Assembly (NCBI RefSeq): GCF_040802235.1
Contig: NC_133161.1
Coordinates: forward strand, 45,311,001-45,375,000
Reading direction: 5' to 3'
Length of the DNA stretch: 64,000 nt
Source of the DNA: Manis javanica
Taxonomy: Eukaryota > Chordata > Mammalia > Pholidota > Manidae
The first letter of the stretch is position 1, and every line of letters starts with the position of its first letter. Of the stretch, positions 53,936-64,000 are shown in pieces. Below the pieces are notes generated by a model. That model saw only the letters and a list, made by a program, of their open reading frames with translations. It ran no database searches and was not told where the DNA came from. Both the position numbers and the translations under genes were made by a program.

Positions 53936-54097
53936 AAAATTGTCCCCGCAGCCGTTGTCCGGACACAGCACGTAGAAGGAGACGCCAGGGTCGGCGTAGA
54001 AATCCATCCTGCGCTCGGTCTCCTCGGTGGCGATGAGCTCGAAGGGCGTGTTGGAGCACCATTTCTCCGCAACGTCAGCCAGCTGCTGGAAATCCAT
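53936..54097 (-). CDS. MTURN: Maturin coding exon 1 (residues 1-54)
   Basis: The reading frame starts at an ATG at 54097 in a strong Kozak context (A at -3, G at +4) and encodes MDFQQLADVAEKWCSN and onward to CPDNGCGDNF. It ends exactly at a GTGAGT donor (53935-53930). The sequence is typical of vertebrate maturin: a hydrophilic N-terminus with no signal peptide or membrane span, two cysteines near residues 46-50 and an aromatic-rich patch around residue 41. The open frame runs on past the donor into GC-rich intron 1, but the residues after GDNF stop resembling maturin there, which fixes the exon end. No enzymatic domain is recognised; the protein is thought to act inside the cell on differentiation signalling. 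Confidence 0.96.
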
Positions 54098-54297
54098 CCT
54101 GGCCCGTCGCGCCCGCCGCTCCCTCAGCCTCCGCTCTCGCTGCCCGCCTCCCGCTCCTCCGCCGCCCGCCCGCCCTCCTCTCCCCTCGGGCGCCCCCCTC
54201 TCGGGCGGGCAGCGCGCGGCTCCGCGGGCTCGGGGGCTGGCGGCGGGGCCGGGCAGCGCGGACTCCCTCCGGTCCCGGGATCCTCCCCGGCGGGGAC

Positions 54298-54304
54298 TGT
54301 TTAC
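54298..54304 (+). promoter_or_regulatory. Forkhead-type motif TGTTTAC near the likely MTURN start
   Basis: An AT-containing TGTTTAC (GTAAACA on the minus strand) sits inside otherwise very GC-rich promoter DNA about 200 bases upstream of the ATG. It matches the core forkhead consensus. Single-motif evidence only. Confidence 0.25.
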
Positions 54305-54593
54305 ATGCTGTGTGTAAAGGGTGGGCGGCGGCCAGGGACGGCGCGGCGCCGCGCCCGGCTCCTCCCCGCCCCGCCTCTCCGCCCGCCCCCTTTCGGGCCG
54401 CCCGGGAGGCTAGCGCGGCCGGGCGGGGCACGGCCTGCGGCGGGCGGGGTAGAACCAGGCGCGGCGTGGCGGGAGGGGCCGGACGCTCCGCGCGCGCTTC
54501 TGTCCGCCTGCCTTGTTTTATTACCGAAGCCCGAGCATCCCGCGGCCCTCCCGAGCCCGGGGCCGTCCCGGCCGGTGGCGTCAGGAGCCCCAG

Positions 54594-54598
54594 CCAAT
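54594..54598 (+). promoter_or_regulatory. CCAAT box in the MTURN CpG island
   Basis: The sequence CAGCCAATCA is a good NF-Y type CCAAT box, about 500 bases upstream of the maturin ATG. It is followed within 50 bases by a CRE-like TGACGTCG. Confidence 0.45.
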
Positions 54599-54638
54599 CA
54601 CCCGAGCGTGAGGTCTGCGCCGCGGCCTGCGAGCCCGG

Positions 54639-54646
54639 TGACGTCG
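54639..54646 (+). promoter_or_regulatory. CRE-like site TGACGTCG
   Basis: The octamer differs from the palindromic cAMP response element TGACGTCA by its last base. Its position in the CpG island close to a CCAAT box makes a promoter role plausible but unproven. Confidence 0.35.
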
Positions 54647-54719
54647 CAGCGCGGGCCCGAAACCCGCGGCTGCCCGGGCTACCGCGAGGCGGAGGAAGCT
54701 CGAAGTCGCTTCTGGCGTT

Positions 54720-55824
54720 TATCTGGAGTTAGGAGGCCGGGAAAGCGTTTTTCCGAATGTGATTTCAATGCAGGGGACGCCACAGAATTGCGGGTAACTT
54801 GTATTTTGAGGTTAGCAATGGAAGAGCTGAGAAAATCTAAGGGAAACGGAGCTTTTCTTTTTCAGAAATCAAAGCTCTGTCCTCCGACTGATGTAAAGAA
54901 ATGTTCTCCGTAAATACGTTTGCTGAACACTGATAATGAATGTCCATTTCAAAGGATATGAAAAAGAAGATGAAAGTTTTGTTTTTGTTTTGCTTTAACA
55001 TATAGCTGAGTGTTTCTTAGAAATAAACCTCATAAGACTAGCTTGAGTATTTATTCAGCTTCAATTCATACTGCATAAACTAAAGTGATCAACCTCTAGG
55101 AGAGGAAAAAATACTTTTCAGAACAACAGTACACGGCCCAATGGTTGCACCTGTTTAGTGATCACTGGCTGCAGGGGACAGGACAGGCATTGCTGGATTG
55201 CAGAAAATGCACTGAATGACCCTCCCCCGCAGGAATGAATGACTACTAACAGAGACACGTTAAATAACATTCATTCTACAAACATTCAGTCATCTTTTAT
55301 CTTTACTCAGTAAGCTTTTGCTTCCGAACGACACCGTGCTAGCCCTGGGGATAAATATGAATAGTATGTGGTTCCACCCTCAAAGAACAGGCAAACTACC
55401 CAAGGGAAGTCCATGACACCATGCACCCACGGAACACACCCTGTACTCAGTGGAACAGACAGGATTCTGGAAAGTTCTCTTGCACATTTCTGGGATACGA
55501 ATTCTTTTTCTTTGATTTCCCTTAATTAGAGCTGCATTCCCAAAGTGAAAGTAGAAACTCCACTTAACTTTTTGGCAGAGGCAGAGCTGGGAATGGTGAT
55601 CAGCCCAAAGGCATCCAGAGCTTTGCATCTTACCTGATCTATTTCGATTGGAGTCCTCCATACCAGGAAGTTAATGCTCCTGTGTAAATTTCCTGACTTT
55701 ATAATATCCTAATTCCTTTAAAACAATTCAGTTCAGTGAACACGTATGGGGTATCTTTTGGTACAAAAGATGTATATGGTCCAGTTTGTCCCATCTAGGA
55801 ATGTATGGACTAACCCACTCAGGA
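54720..55824. other. Upstream flank of MTURN, no gene recognised
   Basis: Composition falls to genomic background right after the CpG island. An old repeat lies at about 55270-55420. No divergent gene exon was recognised. Confidence 0.6.
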
Positions 55825-56405
55825 TTCTAAAATGACCCCCAAGATCCCTGCCCACCTGTTATACACATGCACCTTCTCCCAACTATTCAGTCAAACACTA
55901 GGTACTACTGTGAGGGATTTTGCAGATGTAATTAAGGTCTCAAATCAATTGACTTTGAGATAGGGAGATTGTCCTCAGTGGGTCTGACCTAATCAGGTGA
56001 GCCCTTAAAATAGAATGGGGTCTTCAGGAAAGACAATCAAAGCCTGAAGTAGATCTATCATTGGGGAGATTCTCCACTGATGGCTTTGAGATGGGAGGGG
56101 CAAGGACCAGAAAGCAGAGTCTAGGAGCTGAGAGCAACCCCTGGCTAACAGCCAGAAAGGAAAGGAGGTTTTAATCTTATGGTTGCAAGGAACTGAATTC
56201 TGTCCATGACCCTGAATGACCTTGAAAGTGGATTTTTTGCAGAGCCTCCAGAGAGCTCAGCCTGACTGATACCATGATTTCAGCCTTGGGAGACCAGTGG
56301 CTATACTGGAACTTCTCATTTATGGAATTGCAAGCTAATAAAGGCGTGTTGTCTTAAGTTGCTAAATGTGGCTTAATTTGTTATGCAGCTGTAGAAATTT
56401 AATAC
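55825..56405 (+). mobile_element. LTR-like relic (MaLR/ERVL-type layout)
   Basis: TTTTGCAGATGTAATTAAGG, TGACCTAATCAGGTGAGCCC and TTGTCTTAAGTTGCTAAATG, ending AGAAATTTAATAC, follow the layout of a widespread mammalian LTR. No coding part. Family uncertain. Confidence 0.55.
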
Positions 56406-56844
56406 AAAAGATAATGGAGGAGACAGGCACATGAATTAAAAATTCAATATGCTGTTGTAAATGTTACAGAATGTTTCTTTCTTTCTTTAATATGGGTACC
56501 CCAAGATAGAGCAAGCTTTCTTGCAATTTTACCTGGTTCTGCCATCTAAAGCAGTATGCACATTAACCTAAAAGTTCCAAAAGTGAAGAGATTCCTTAAA
56601 TAGGAGACTAAAATATATAAAATACGTAGTTTTTCTTCTTTTTGGAAAGGACAGTTTTAAAAATACATTTTTAAATCTAGCAACATTGCTCCAAGTGATA
56701 GATGACCATAATTACAAAGTTATATTTAACAAATACTTTTTGTTAAAAGATGAAAAGTTCTCTTGATGGAAAGCAGAATTCTGGATCTAAAGTAATTGCT
56801 TAGTGAATTGAATTGATACTGTTTGTTTCCTTAGAAAGGCACTG

Positions 56845-57020
56845 TATTAAAGAGCAGAAACTTTGGAGTGCTGAGTTGACTTGCACTTCTGTGATTTTAA
56901 GTTTTATGTACATCTGCAATTAATTGTCAGTTTTCTCTTCTAAAAATGGGGACAAAAGCAAGGTAAAGTATGTGAAGTCCTCCTAGAACCTGGCACATAG
57001 AATTCAGTAAATACCATTAT
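56845..57020 (+). mobile_element. MIR relic
   Basis: AGAGCAGAAACTTTGGAGTG, GTTTTCTCTTCTAAAAATGG and AACCTGGCACATAGAATTCA follow MIR order with a diverged middle. Confidence 0.65.
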
Positions 57021-57168
57021 TATTTGTAATCTGCCTCTGGGGGGTTATCTGTAGGAGAATTGGCTGATGAACTGTTAAAAATAAAATTCAGGAGTGATAT
57101 AGGGTGATAGCATGGAGAGTACTGGTTGCAAATAAAAGCAAAATGTCATTTTCCCAAGCATTTAGAAT

Positions 57169-57401
57169 AGGGTTTCTCAGTAGCAGCACTGCTGATATTT
57201 GGACCTGGAAAATTCTTGTGGGGAGTTGTCTTGTTCACTGTATATGTTTAGCAGCATCCCTGGCCTCTACCCACTAGTAGCCAGGAGCATTTCCACCCGC
57301 CTCCCCTGCCATTGTGACAATCCAAAATGTCTCTAGACATTGCCAAATGTTCCGTGGAGGGGAAAATTGCCCCCATTGGGGATTCACAGATTTAGAGAAC
57401 A
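57169..57401 (+). mobile_element. MER20 (hAT-Charlie) relic
   Basis: Contains the characteristic MER20 core around TTTAGCAGCATCCCTGGCC and TGTCTCTAGACATTGCCAAA, with eroded ends near GGGTTTCTCAGTAGCAGCAC. MER20 copies have been co-opted as enhancers in placental mammals; nothing in this copy alone shows that. Confidence 0.8.
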
Positions 57402-57689
57402 AAGTCTTGCACCAGTTCTGCTTAAGTCATTTTTTTTTTTTAACTAATGGAAAGGGTGTGTGCACAAAGCAGTGGAAATTAGTTCTGGAAAGTGCATCTA
57501 CAGAAGTCACTGGAACCTTGGTTCCTAATGCAACTGAAAGTCAGTTGCTTAGACAGGAAGATGATCAGTCACTCTCTCCTTTCCTTTTGCACAGAGTTCT
57601 GTGAGGCATCCTATGTAGGGATGTATTTAGGCTCCAGGTATAGGAAGTGGTCATTCCAGAACTTCAGCAAGTTTTTTTGTGTAGCCTGA

Positions 57690-59454
57690 CAGAGAAGAAA
57701 CATGAAGGCCTCCTGAACCCCCTTTCTTGTTTTGCCTTTGGCCACTGTTTGGAAGTAGAGGGAAAATTTTAAAGTATTCTCATTGGTGGGCAGAGAGTTA
57801 TGCAGTCTGCATTACATTTAGAGAAATGGTTCTCTTCCTGTATATGAATCTAGAATTTGTTATTTCTGAACCAGTGTTTGTCTTTCAGTGATGTGTGTTG
57901 GTAAGAAGAGAAGGCATATTCAAATCCCACACTGGCTGGGAGGTCTCAGGAGCCCAATTTGGAATTGAAAAGTCCACCTCAGATTCTTTTGCTCAAGCTG
58001 ACTCTTCCACCCACCGCTGTTCCCAAAACCTCTTTAGCTTTTATTTTAGTATGAGTAAGGGTGACTTTAACACATAATTTACCATTTATTTACTCTCATG
58101 TTGTAAGTCCATTTAATTAGCCCTACCCTCTGGGAAATCTACTTCATCCGAATAGCCTTGTGGTTATGTGGTATGAAGAATAAGGCAGAAAGGGAAGTGT
58201 GGGTAGTTTCACATTCACTCTTTGAGCCCATGGTAGCCAAACTGTATCAAGAGGAACTGTAGACCCCAAGTTCTAAAGGTGGTGGTCAGTAGAGAAGTGT
58301 GTGATTTGTTAGAGGGGTGCTGGGTAAGGTGAAAGGTCTCCAGGATCTGGAGAAGCAACACCCAAAGAGGGCAACATGGGAAGGGTGAGAACCATCCCCA
58401 TTCCTTTGCAATACACTCAAGAAAGGTGATACCTGGGTACTGTGGTGGGAGGATAAAGAAAGGGTAGATGTGTGAGTGAAGCTTATGTCAGTGTTTCATT
58501 GCAACTGGAGTTAGAAAAGAAATTAAATTGGAAGATCAGCAAAAATGAAAATACATGAATGAGTCATTGTGACCCAAATATTCCATAAAGCTCAGGAGAA
58601 GAGTTTAATTCAGCATTCTTGCCCTCTGACCAGAAAAATTCATTCTGAATTTTGTTTCTGAATCTGTTGATCTTAGTTTTTATATTTCTTTTTTGTTATC
58701 CTTCCAAAAGATTTGCATCTAGAATTTGCAGAAGCTCTGGGTTACATAATTTGGCTACATTTACCTTCAAAACATGTCTGTCTGGTCAAATTTGCCTAGT
58801 AAATATTTTATTTATGTCAACAAAATGGAAATAATTTGATTTGATTTTTTAAATTCCTATTTTATTAATTTTAATACTTCAGTATTGTATGTTGTTCAGT
58901 CATTCCCCTCCTGACCCTTACTTTTAGCTAAAATAGTTTTCGTGCTCCCTATTTCTAAACATTTTCAATGTCTTTCTGCTGTACAACACACAAAACTCCC
59001 CCTTTTTTTAGCAATATCTCATTGGTGGTGCTGAAAGGAGGACACAGTTTTTAAGGTGATTTAACATTTTTCTCTGTTTCCTTTCTGATAAGGATGATTA
59101 GTTCTGCTTCTGTTTTATTTGTCTGCTGAGGCTTATTAGGACCCAGTTATATTAGCTCATCCTCTAGAAAGGTGTCCCAAGGGCATTACTACAGAACTCC
59201 TATGAGGATGTCAATTTCTTCAGGGAAAAGGTGTGAATCCAGGTAATTTACTAAAGCAAAAGCTGCTGTCATTTTATTAGCAGACTGATCTCCTATGATA
59301 AGTCCATTTAATAAGACACCATAATCTGGATGACAACACAGCATGCTTTACTCCAGCCTTACCTCAAACAGAGAGTGTGCACGTCCCCAGCTACTGTGCT
59401 GGGAAAGTAGTTGATAGAGTGCAGGTAAGAGTTGTAACACAATTGAAGTAGTTT
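57690..59454. other. Upstream flank, nothing recognised
   Basis: AT-rich sequence without a credible frame, RNA gene or confidently named repeat. The same holds for 60600-61800 and 62133-63124, apart from a possible MER5 scrap near 62700-62780. Confidence 0.55.
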
Positions 59455-59640
59455 GGGTGTTAGAAAGATTTCATATCATGACTTTGCCACTTATTATGTG
59501 ACCTTGGATAGGTTACCCAATCCCTATGAATCCTCATTTCCTTATCTATAAAAATGGAATAGGGTATATACTTTGTGAATTTATTGTAAGAATCTGAGAA
59601 AATAAATGTGTGTGAGTGTGTGGTAGGGGAGACAGTACAA
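59455..59640 (+). mobile_element. MIR relic
   Basis: GACTTTGCCACTTATTATGT, GACCTTGGATAGGTTACCC and TCATTTCCTTATCTATAAAA match the MIR core. Confidence 0.8.
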
Positions 59641-60269
59641 AGAATCAGCATGGAGTTTTAAAAAATGTGAGTAATCTGACCTGTATATCCAAGTTTCTTA
59701 TGGTAGTGGTTTCAGTCTGTAATGTGTATAGAGGTATTGATTAATTTTAGATTTTGTTAAATCAAGTATGCATGTTTAAAAAATTATGCAGAATCAATTA
59801 GAAATTGCATTCAGCTAATAACAAAAATCTTGACTGAAGTGACTTGAAATCTTTGTTACACGTGAATGAAATCTGGAGGTGGGAAGTTCAGAGCAGACTT
59901 GGCCATTCCTCAGTCATTAGGGCTCAAGCTCTTAATTCTGACCTACTATCTTTATGGTGTGGCTTCCATCCTCAAAGATGCCTCATGGTGCATTATGGTT
60001 TCTGGTGTTCCAGCTATCGCACCCATATTCCAAGCAGGATACAGAAGGGAAGGTCAAAGGAACATAGGCCAACTGTCATTACTCTTTTAATGAACCTCTC
60101 CAGAAGTACCAACCAACAATTTCTCATTATATGTCATGTCCCTTCTATCTGTGAGGAAAGCTCAGAAATGTAGTTTTTCAGCAAGATATATTTCCCAGTT
60201 TTACTGCTAAGGAAAAAAAGAGAATGACTACTACAGAGGCATCTAGCAGTCTCTGCCCTAAGGATAGCC

Positions 60270-60600
60270 ACTAAATATTAGAAAAAGAATGAGAAACTTC
60301 CAAACAAGAAGAAAGGAAGATGGGGAATGAAGAAAAGCCCATCAATCCAGTAGACAGCAGAAAAGGAATGAAAAGAAGCCAAGATAAAATATAAAGAAAA
60401 TGCACAAAATAAGACACAGTAAATAATTCCAGGGTAAGTGTAATCTTAATCAATGTAAATGGACTTAACCCACAGATGAGAACGTAGGTTGTCACATAGG
60501 GTAAATCAAACAAAACTCATCTGTATGTTGTTTACAAGAGAAATGCATGTTATAACAGAGGAAGCATGAAAGCAAAGGAGTGGGAAAATATATAACAGTC
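60270..60600 (+). mobile_element. Ancient L1 ORF2 fragment
   Basis: TCAATGTAAATGGACTTAAC, CATCTGTATGTTGTTTACAA and GAGTGGGAAAATATATAAC resemble the endonuclease/linker part of old L1 ORF2; frames are broken. Confidence 0.6.
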
Positions 60601-61818
60601 AAATACCTGTTACAGTAATTTTTTAAAAGGTAAAATTGTGACACATATTATATCAATAGAAAATGACACATCAAAGATTTTATTTAGCTCTTAATTAATG
60701 AAGGAATCAGTAAGATGTTATATAGGAGAATTCAAAGTATTACACTTTCATAGTTGAATCAGGAATGGATATAAAAATAGATGCAAAGCCGATTAATATC
60801 CAGTTGCATTTCTGCACACAATTTTCATTTCTACAGACTGGGATTATTTGCATTATTATCAGTTTTCTATAAAACAGCTCAAAGACAATGCAAGGCACAA
60901 ACTACAGAATCAGAAACTCGGCGAGGTGTGCTGTCAAACAATGCTTAATTTTTCAGTGAGGACACCAAGTAACCTTTTGGTCTATGTCAAAATTTTCTGT
61001 AGTCTCTCATCTCCTTTTGTGATCATAGCAACCTCAAATAAAGATTATTCTTAAGTATGATTTGCAAATTCCAGGTCCATACAGTAATTTGGCCAACTAC
61101 AAAATTAATCTCCATCTACAAGTTTTCATAAACAATCCCAGCATGATCTTTCAAAAGATTCTCTCTCTTCTGGTTTGGAAATTCTTGCCATCAACTGCAG
61201 TGTTTATAAATTTGACTGAATTTCTTTCTCCTTGAAATCCCCAAAATTTCTTAAGTTTCCTGGTCTGGCAGGAAGTAACCTTCCTTACCTTCTGTGAAGC
61301 TGGACTCCTATACGCCAGCCAGTTTTCTCAAGAGGGCTTTGAAAGCATCCATACATAAAAAAAGAGAGCTTTGTAAGCTCCATAAGTAGTGTTAACTTTA
61401 GTTCCCTAAAAGTAGTTGGTCATATCTGATTAAATAAGCATCATTCTCAAATATGGTATTCCAGGTAAGGCTCTGATTGCACCTAATTGATTCGCCCAAT
61501 TGTAACCTGATAATAAGGAGAATAGATTCTTAGCAAACCTTTGCAAATAATTTTATTGCCATGAAAAGTAAGGAAACTCAGCAAGAGTTTCTGAATTCTG
61601 TGGGGTCAGTGAGAATCAAATATAATTTTTAAATGTTTCATTTCCGTTTACAAAAACAGAGCCTAATAACTTTTATAGGTTATAGGTAGCTTAAGAAGAA
61701 AGAAAAGGATTTATTTATACAACCAGAATATAGAACATTGAAATAAAGTCAACAACATTCCCCGCAAAAAAACAACCACAGTGAAATTTCTCTTAACAGT
61801 TCATTCAGTCTTATTTAC

Positions 61819-62130
61819 AGTCGACCCTTGAATAACATGGGTTTGAACTTCCTGGGTCCCCTTATATGCAGATTTTTTTCAATAAATATGTTGTAAATTT
61901 TTTTTGAGATCTGCCACAATTTGAAAAAACATTTTCTTTTCTCAATTTATTATAAGAATACAGAATATAATACATATACAAATGTGTTAATCCACTGTTT
62001 ATGTTATTGGTAAGGCTTCCAGTCAACAGTAGACTTGGTAAAGTTTTGGGGGAGACAAAAGTTATACACAGATTTTCGACTGAGTGGCGGTTGGTGCCCC
62101 TAGTGACTGTTACTGTTCAAGGGTCAACTG
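61819..62130. mobile_element. Non-autonomous Tigger/pogo-like DNA transposon
   Basis: This 312-base element starts CAGTCGACCCTTGAAT and ends with the inverted equivalent TTCAAGGGTCAACTG. It is bounded by TA dinucleotides (61817-61818 and 62131-62132), the target duplication of the Tc1/mariner superfamily. The interior lacks a transposase frame. Family assignment (Tigger/MER2 group) is from memory of the consensus. Confidence 0.75.
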
Positions 62131-63173
62131 TAATTGATTTTTGTTCCATGGGTCTTGGGTTAACAGTCCTCTTAGCTGAAAACAGTCCTGGAGATTGTAA
62201 CTCAGTCCACTGGTATGCTCTGAAAGTTATCTAAGGTATGCCAATTCAGAAGCCTGTACCTCAGAGGCTAAGTTTTAAAGTGTGGATAGTTTGAAGAACT
62301 TGATTCAGTCCTTTTCTAGACTGAGAAAAGGCTCTGAGACCATCCTTCTTGGGTGAAGACAAAATCTATCAGAGTCAAACACTGTCTGTAGATGGCAGAG
62401 ACTTAAAACAGGCTGTGCTTAATTTTTGACCAGTAACCTTAAAATGTGAAAGGTCTGATGAGGGGTACTGAATAAATGATGATGTTTCTGTGGCATGCCA
62501 ATGAAAGAAAAGCCATTCCAAAACAGAAAAAAATAGAAAAACTGTCCTTAAGGATAATGATTAAGCTTATATTTGAAGAAACCCAATCATAAAAATAGAG
62601 AAACATAATTTTTTTAGAGGAAAAAAAACTTAGGATATAACATGATCACAAAACATATCAAAAATGTTCTAAAAATAATAAGTAAAGAGATTCAGGAGTA
62701 GGGTCTAGACAACTGTCTTTTTATAAAACTCCACAGGGAAATCTGATGGGCATCCCCATCTGGAAACCACAGCCTAGAAAATATTAGATTCAAATTAAAG
62801 AAATAAGACTGTGGCTAGGCTAAGGTAACATGTGAAATAGTAAATGAAATTGTGATTGACAACACTATACTGTTGTTCTCTAACATCATCAGGCAAAGTG
62901 TTGCCAAGATTCCAATATATATAGAAAAACACAACCCAACAATTTCCTAAGAGTTTTTTTTAGTATTTTCCTTGCAGGTAAAAACAAATTAAGTTCAGAT
63001 AGGCCTTGACAAATCTCCAGGAACCCCTAGAAAGCCTACTGTTTCTGAAAGATTTATATTAACAACATTTTATCTGGACAAATTTAGCCTAGAGAAAGCT
63101 GAGCTTTTCTGATTTGACAACTGTTCTCCTACAATACTCATTGTATTCAATTCAGCTCCTCTGCCCATTTTTT

Positions 63174-63684
63174 TTTTTAGAGGGCATCTCTCATATTTAT
63201 TGATCAAATGGTTGTTAACAACAATAAAATTCTGTATAGAGGGGTCAATGCTCAATGCACAATCATTAATCCACCCCCAGCCTAATTCTCGTCAGTCTCC
63301 AATCTTCTAAAGCATAACGAACAAGTTCTTACATGGTGAACAAATTCTTACATAGTGAATAAGTTCTTACATGGTGAACAGTACAAGGGCAGTCATCACA
63401 GAAACTTTCAGTTTTGATCACGCATTATGAATTATAAACAATCAGGTCAAATATGAATATTCATTTGATTTTTTATACTTGATTTATATGTGGATCCCAC
63501 ATTTCTCCCTTTATTATTATTATTATTTTTATTTTTAATAAAATGCTGAAGTGGTAGGTAGATGTAAGATAAAGGTAGAAAACATAGTTTAGTGTTGTAA
63601 GAGAGCAATTGTAGATGATCCGGTGTGTGCCTGTAGACTATGTGTTAATCCAAGCTAGACAAGGGCATTAAAACATCCACGGAT
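63174..63684 (-). mobile_element. Truncated retroelement 3' end (L1-like 3'UTR) with poly(A)
   Basis: On the minus strand this 0.5-kb insert ends with ATCAATAAATATGAGAGATG and then a poly(A) tail (poly-T at the left end). It is bounded by 17-base direct repeats TCCTCTGCCCATTTTTT (63157-63173 and 63685-63701). It has no coding capacity. It contains three 19-bp tandem units (63319-63375) and an ATT-rich microsatellite near 63512-63525. I recall near-identical sequence as abundant in pangolin genomes; this is memory, not a search. Confidence 0.82.
63319..63375 (+). repeat. Three-copy 19-bp tandem repeat
   Basis: Units GAACAAGTTCTTACATGGT, then two variants with two or one substitutions, are head to tail inside the retroelement tail. 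They are probably part of the element's consensus. Confidence 0.8.
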
Positions 63685-64000
63685 TCCTCTGCCCATTTTT
63701 TAATTGGATAATTTGCTTTTTGTTTGTTGAGGTGTGTGAGCTCTTTATATATTTTGGATGTCAACCCTTTATCGGATCTCTCCTACAATACTAACACATA
63801 GAACAAACCTAGCACTCTCTTTGTATAAGGTGAAAGAACAAGTCTTTGTGATTTCCAGAAGCCCCCCCTAGGATATTTCAAGATGGTTTTCGGTGTAAAA
63901 ACTTTCTTGATTTTTTGTATAATTAAAAAATGATTAAAATGTTAGAATTTTTGTTATGTATATTTTACTACAATAAAAATACTAAAAAGTTTAAAAATAT

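Larger units (their letters stand above)
53000..54720. promoter_or_regulatory. MTURN: CpG island spanning the MTURN promoter and exon 1
   Basis: G+C and CpG density rise sharply from about 53000, peak at 53600-54660 and drop after about 54720. GC-box-like runs are frequent and no TATA box is evident, as expected for a broad housekeeping- or developmental-type promoter. It covers the 5'UTR, coding exon 1 and about 900 bases of intron 1. The long open frames in this island on both strands are best explained by low stop-codon density in GC-rich DNA. Confidence 0.85.
63139..63778. mobile_element. Short L1 fragment interrupted by the 63174-63684 element
   Basis: The two halves, 63139-63173 and 63702-63778, form about 112 bases of a common L1 sequence (antisense GAGCTCTTTATATATTTTGG motif, then AACCCTTTATCGG). 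The composite is bordered by a perfect 14-base repeat TCTCCTACAATACT (63125-63138 and 63779-63792). The fragment has no poly(A) of its own, which is unusual for a normal L1 insertion. Confidence 0.65.

Noticed and set aside
53387-54097. 236-codon minus-strand open frame beginning with maturin
   Set aside because: Only the first 54 codons are maturin. The rest is read-through into intron 1 past a good GTGAGT donor, and exon 2 continues the known protein exactly.
54298-54304. TATA-type core promoter near the FOX-like motif
   Set aside because: No TATA-like sequence is seen at a suitable distance; the region is a typical TATA-less CpG promoter.
53858-54913. 351-codon open frame on the + strand across the MTURN promoter
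   Set aside because: It is antisense to exon 1, its composition is Pro/Ala/Arg/Gly-rich as expected from a CpG island, and it contains no recognisable domain. GC-rich DNA rarely has stop codons.

Overview
This is vertebrate nuclear DNA, clearly a placental mammal. It is low in gene density, has split coding exons with GT/AG borders, a CpG island, and many ancient mammalian interspersed repeats (MIR, L2, MER5A, MER20, LTR relics). No Alu, B1/B2, carnivore CAN-SINE, ruminant BovB/ART2 or horse ERE copy was recognised. Two young-looking L1 tails with perfect target-site duplications carry a 3'UTR that I associate, from memory only, with pangolin (Manis) genomes. A laurasiatherian is therefore likely and a pangolin possible, but the species call is weak.

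The only functional gene I can support is MTURN (maturin), on the minus strand across about 28 kb. Its three coding exons (54097-53936, 43086-42964, 31604-31494) join in phase 0 into a complete 131-residue protein, the length I remember for human maturin. A strong CpG island (about 53000-54720) covers the promoter, exon 1 and the start of intron 1. After the stop codon comes a putative 3'UTR of about 4.9 kb, ending near an ATTAAA signal at 26600-26605. Its extent is inferred.

Layout on the + strand: 1-26580 is intergenic sequence downstream of MTURN, with repeats, a (CA)30 microsatellite and an 83-bp dispersed duplication. 26580-31493 is the putative MTURN 3'UTR, followed by coding exon 3. 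31605-42963 is intron 2 (old L1s, an L2 of about 0.9 kb, an LTR relic). 42964-43086 is exon 2. 43087-53935 is intron 1, which holds a processed cathepsin L pseudogene in the same orientation as MTURN. 53936-54097 is coding exon 1. 54098-64000 is upstream flank, mostly repeats, ending in a nested retrotransposon insertion.

In human the neighbours are PLEKHA8 upstream and ZNRF2 downstream (from memory); I recognised no exon of either here. I found no tRNA, rRNA, CRISPR array or undescribed multi-gene system. The long open frames in the CpG island, in the L2 and in GC-rich stretches look like compositional artefacts.
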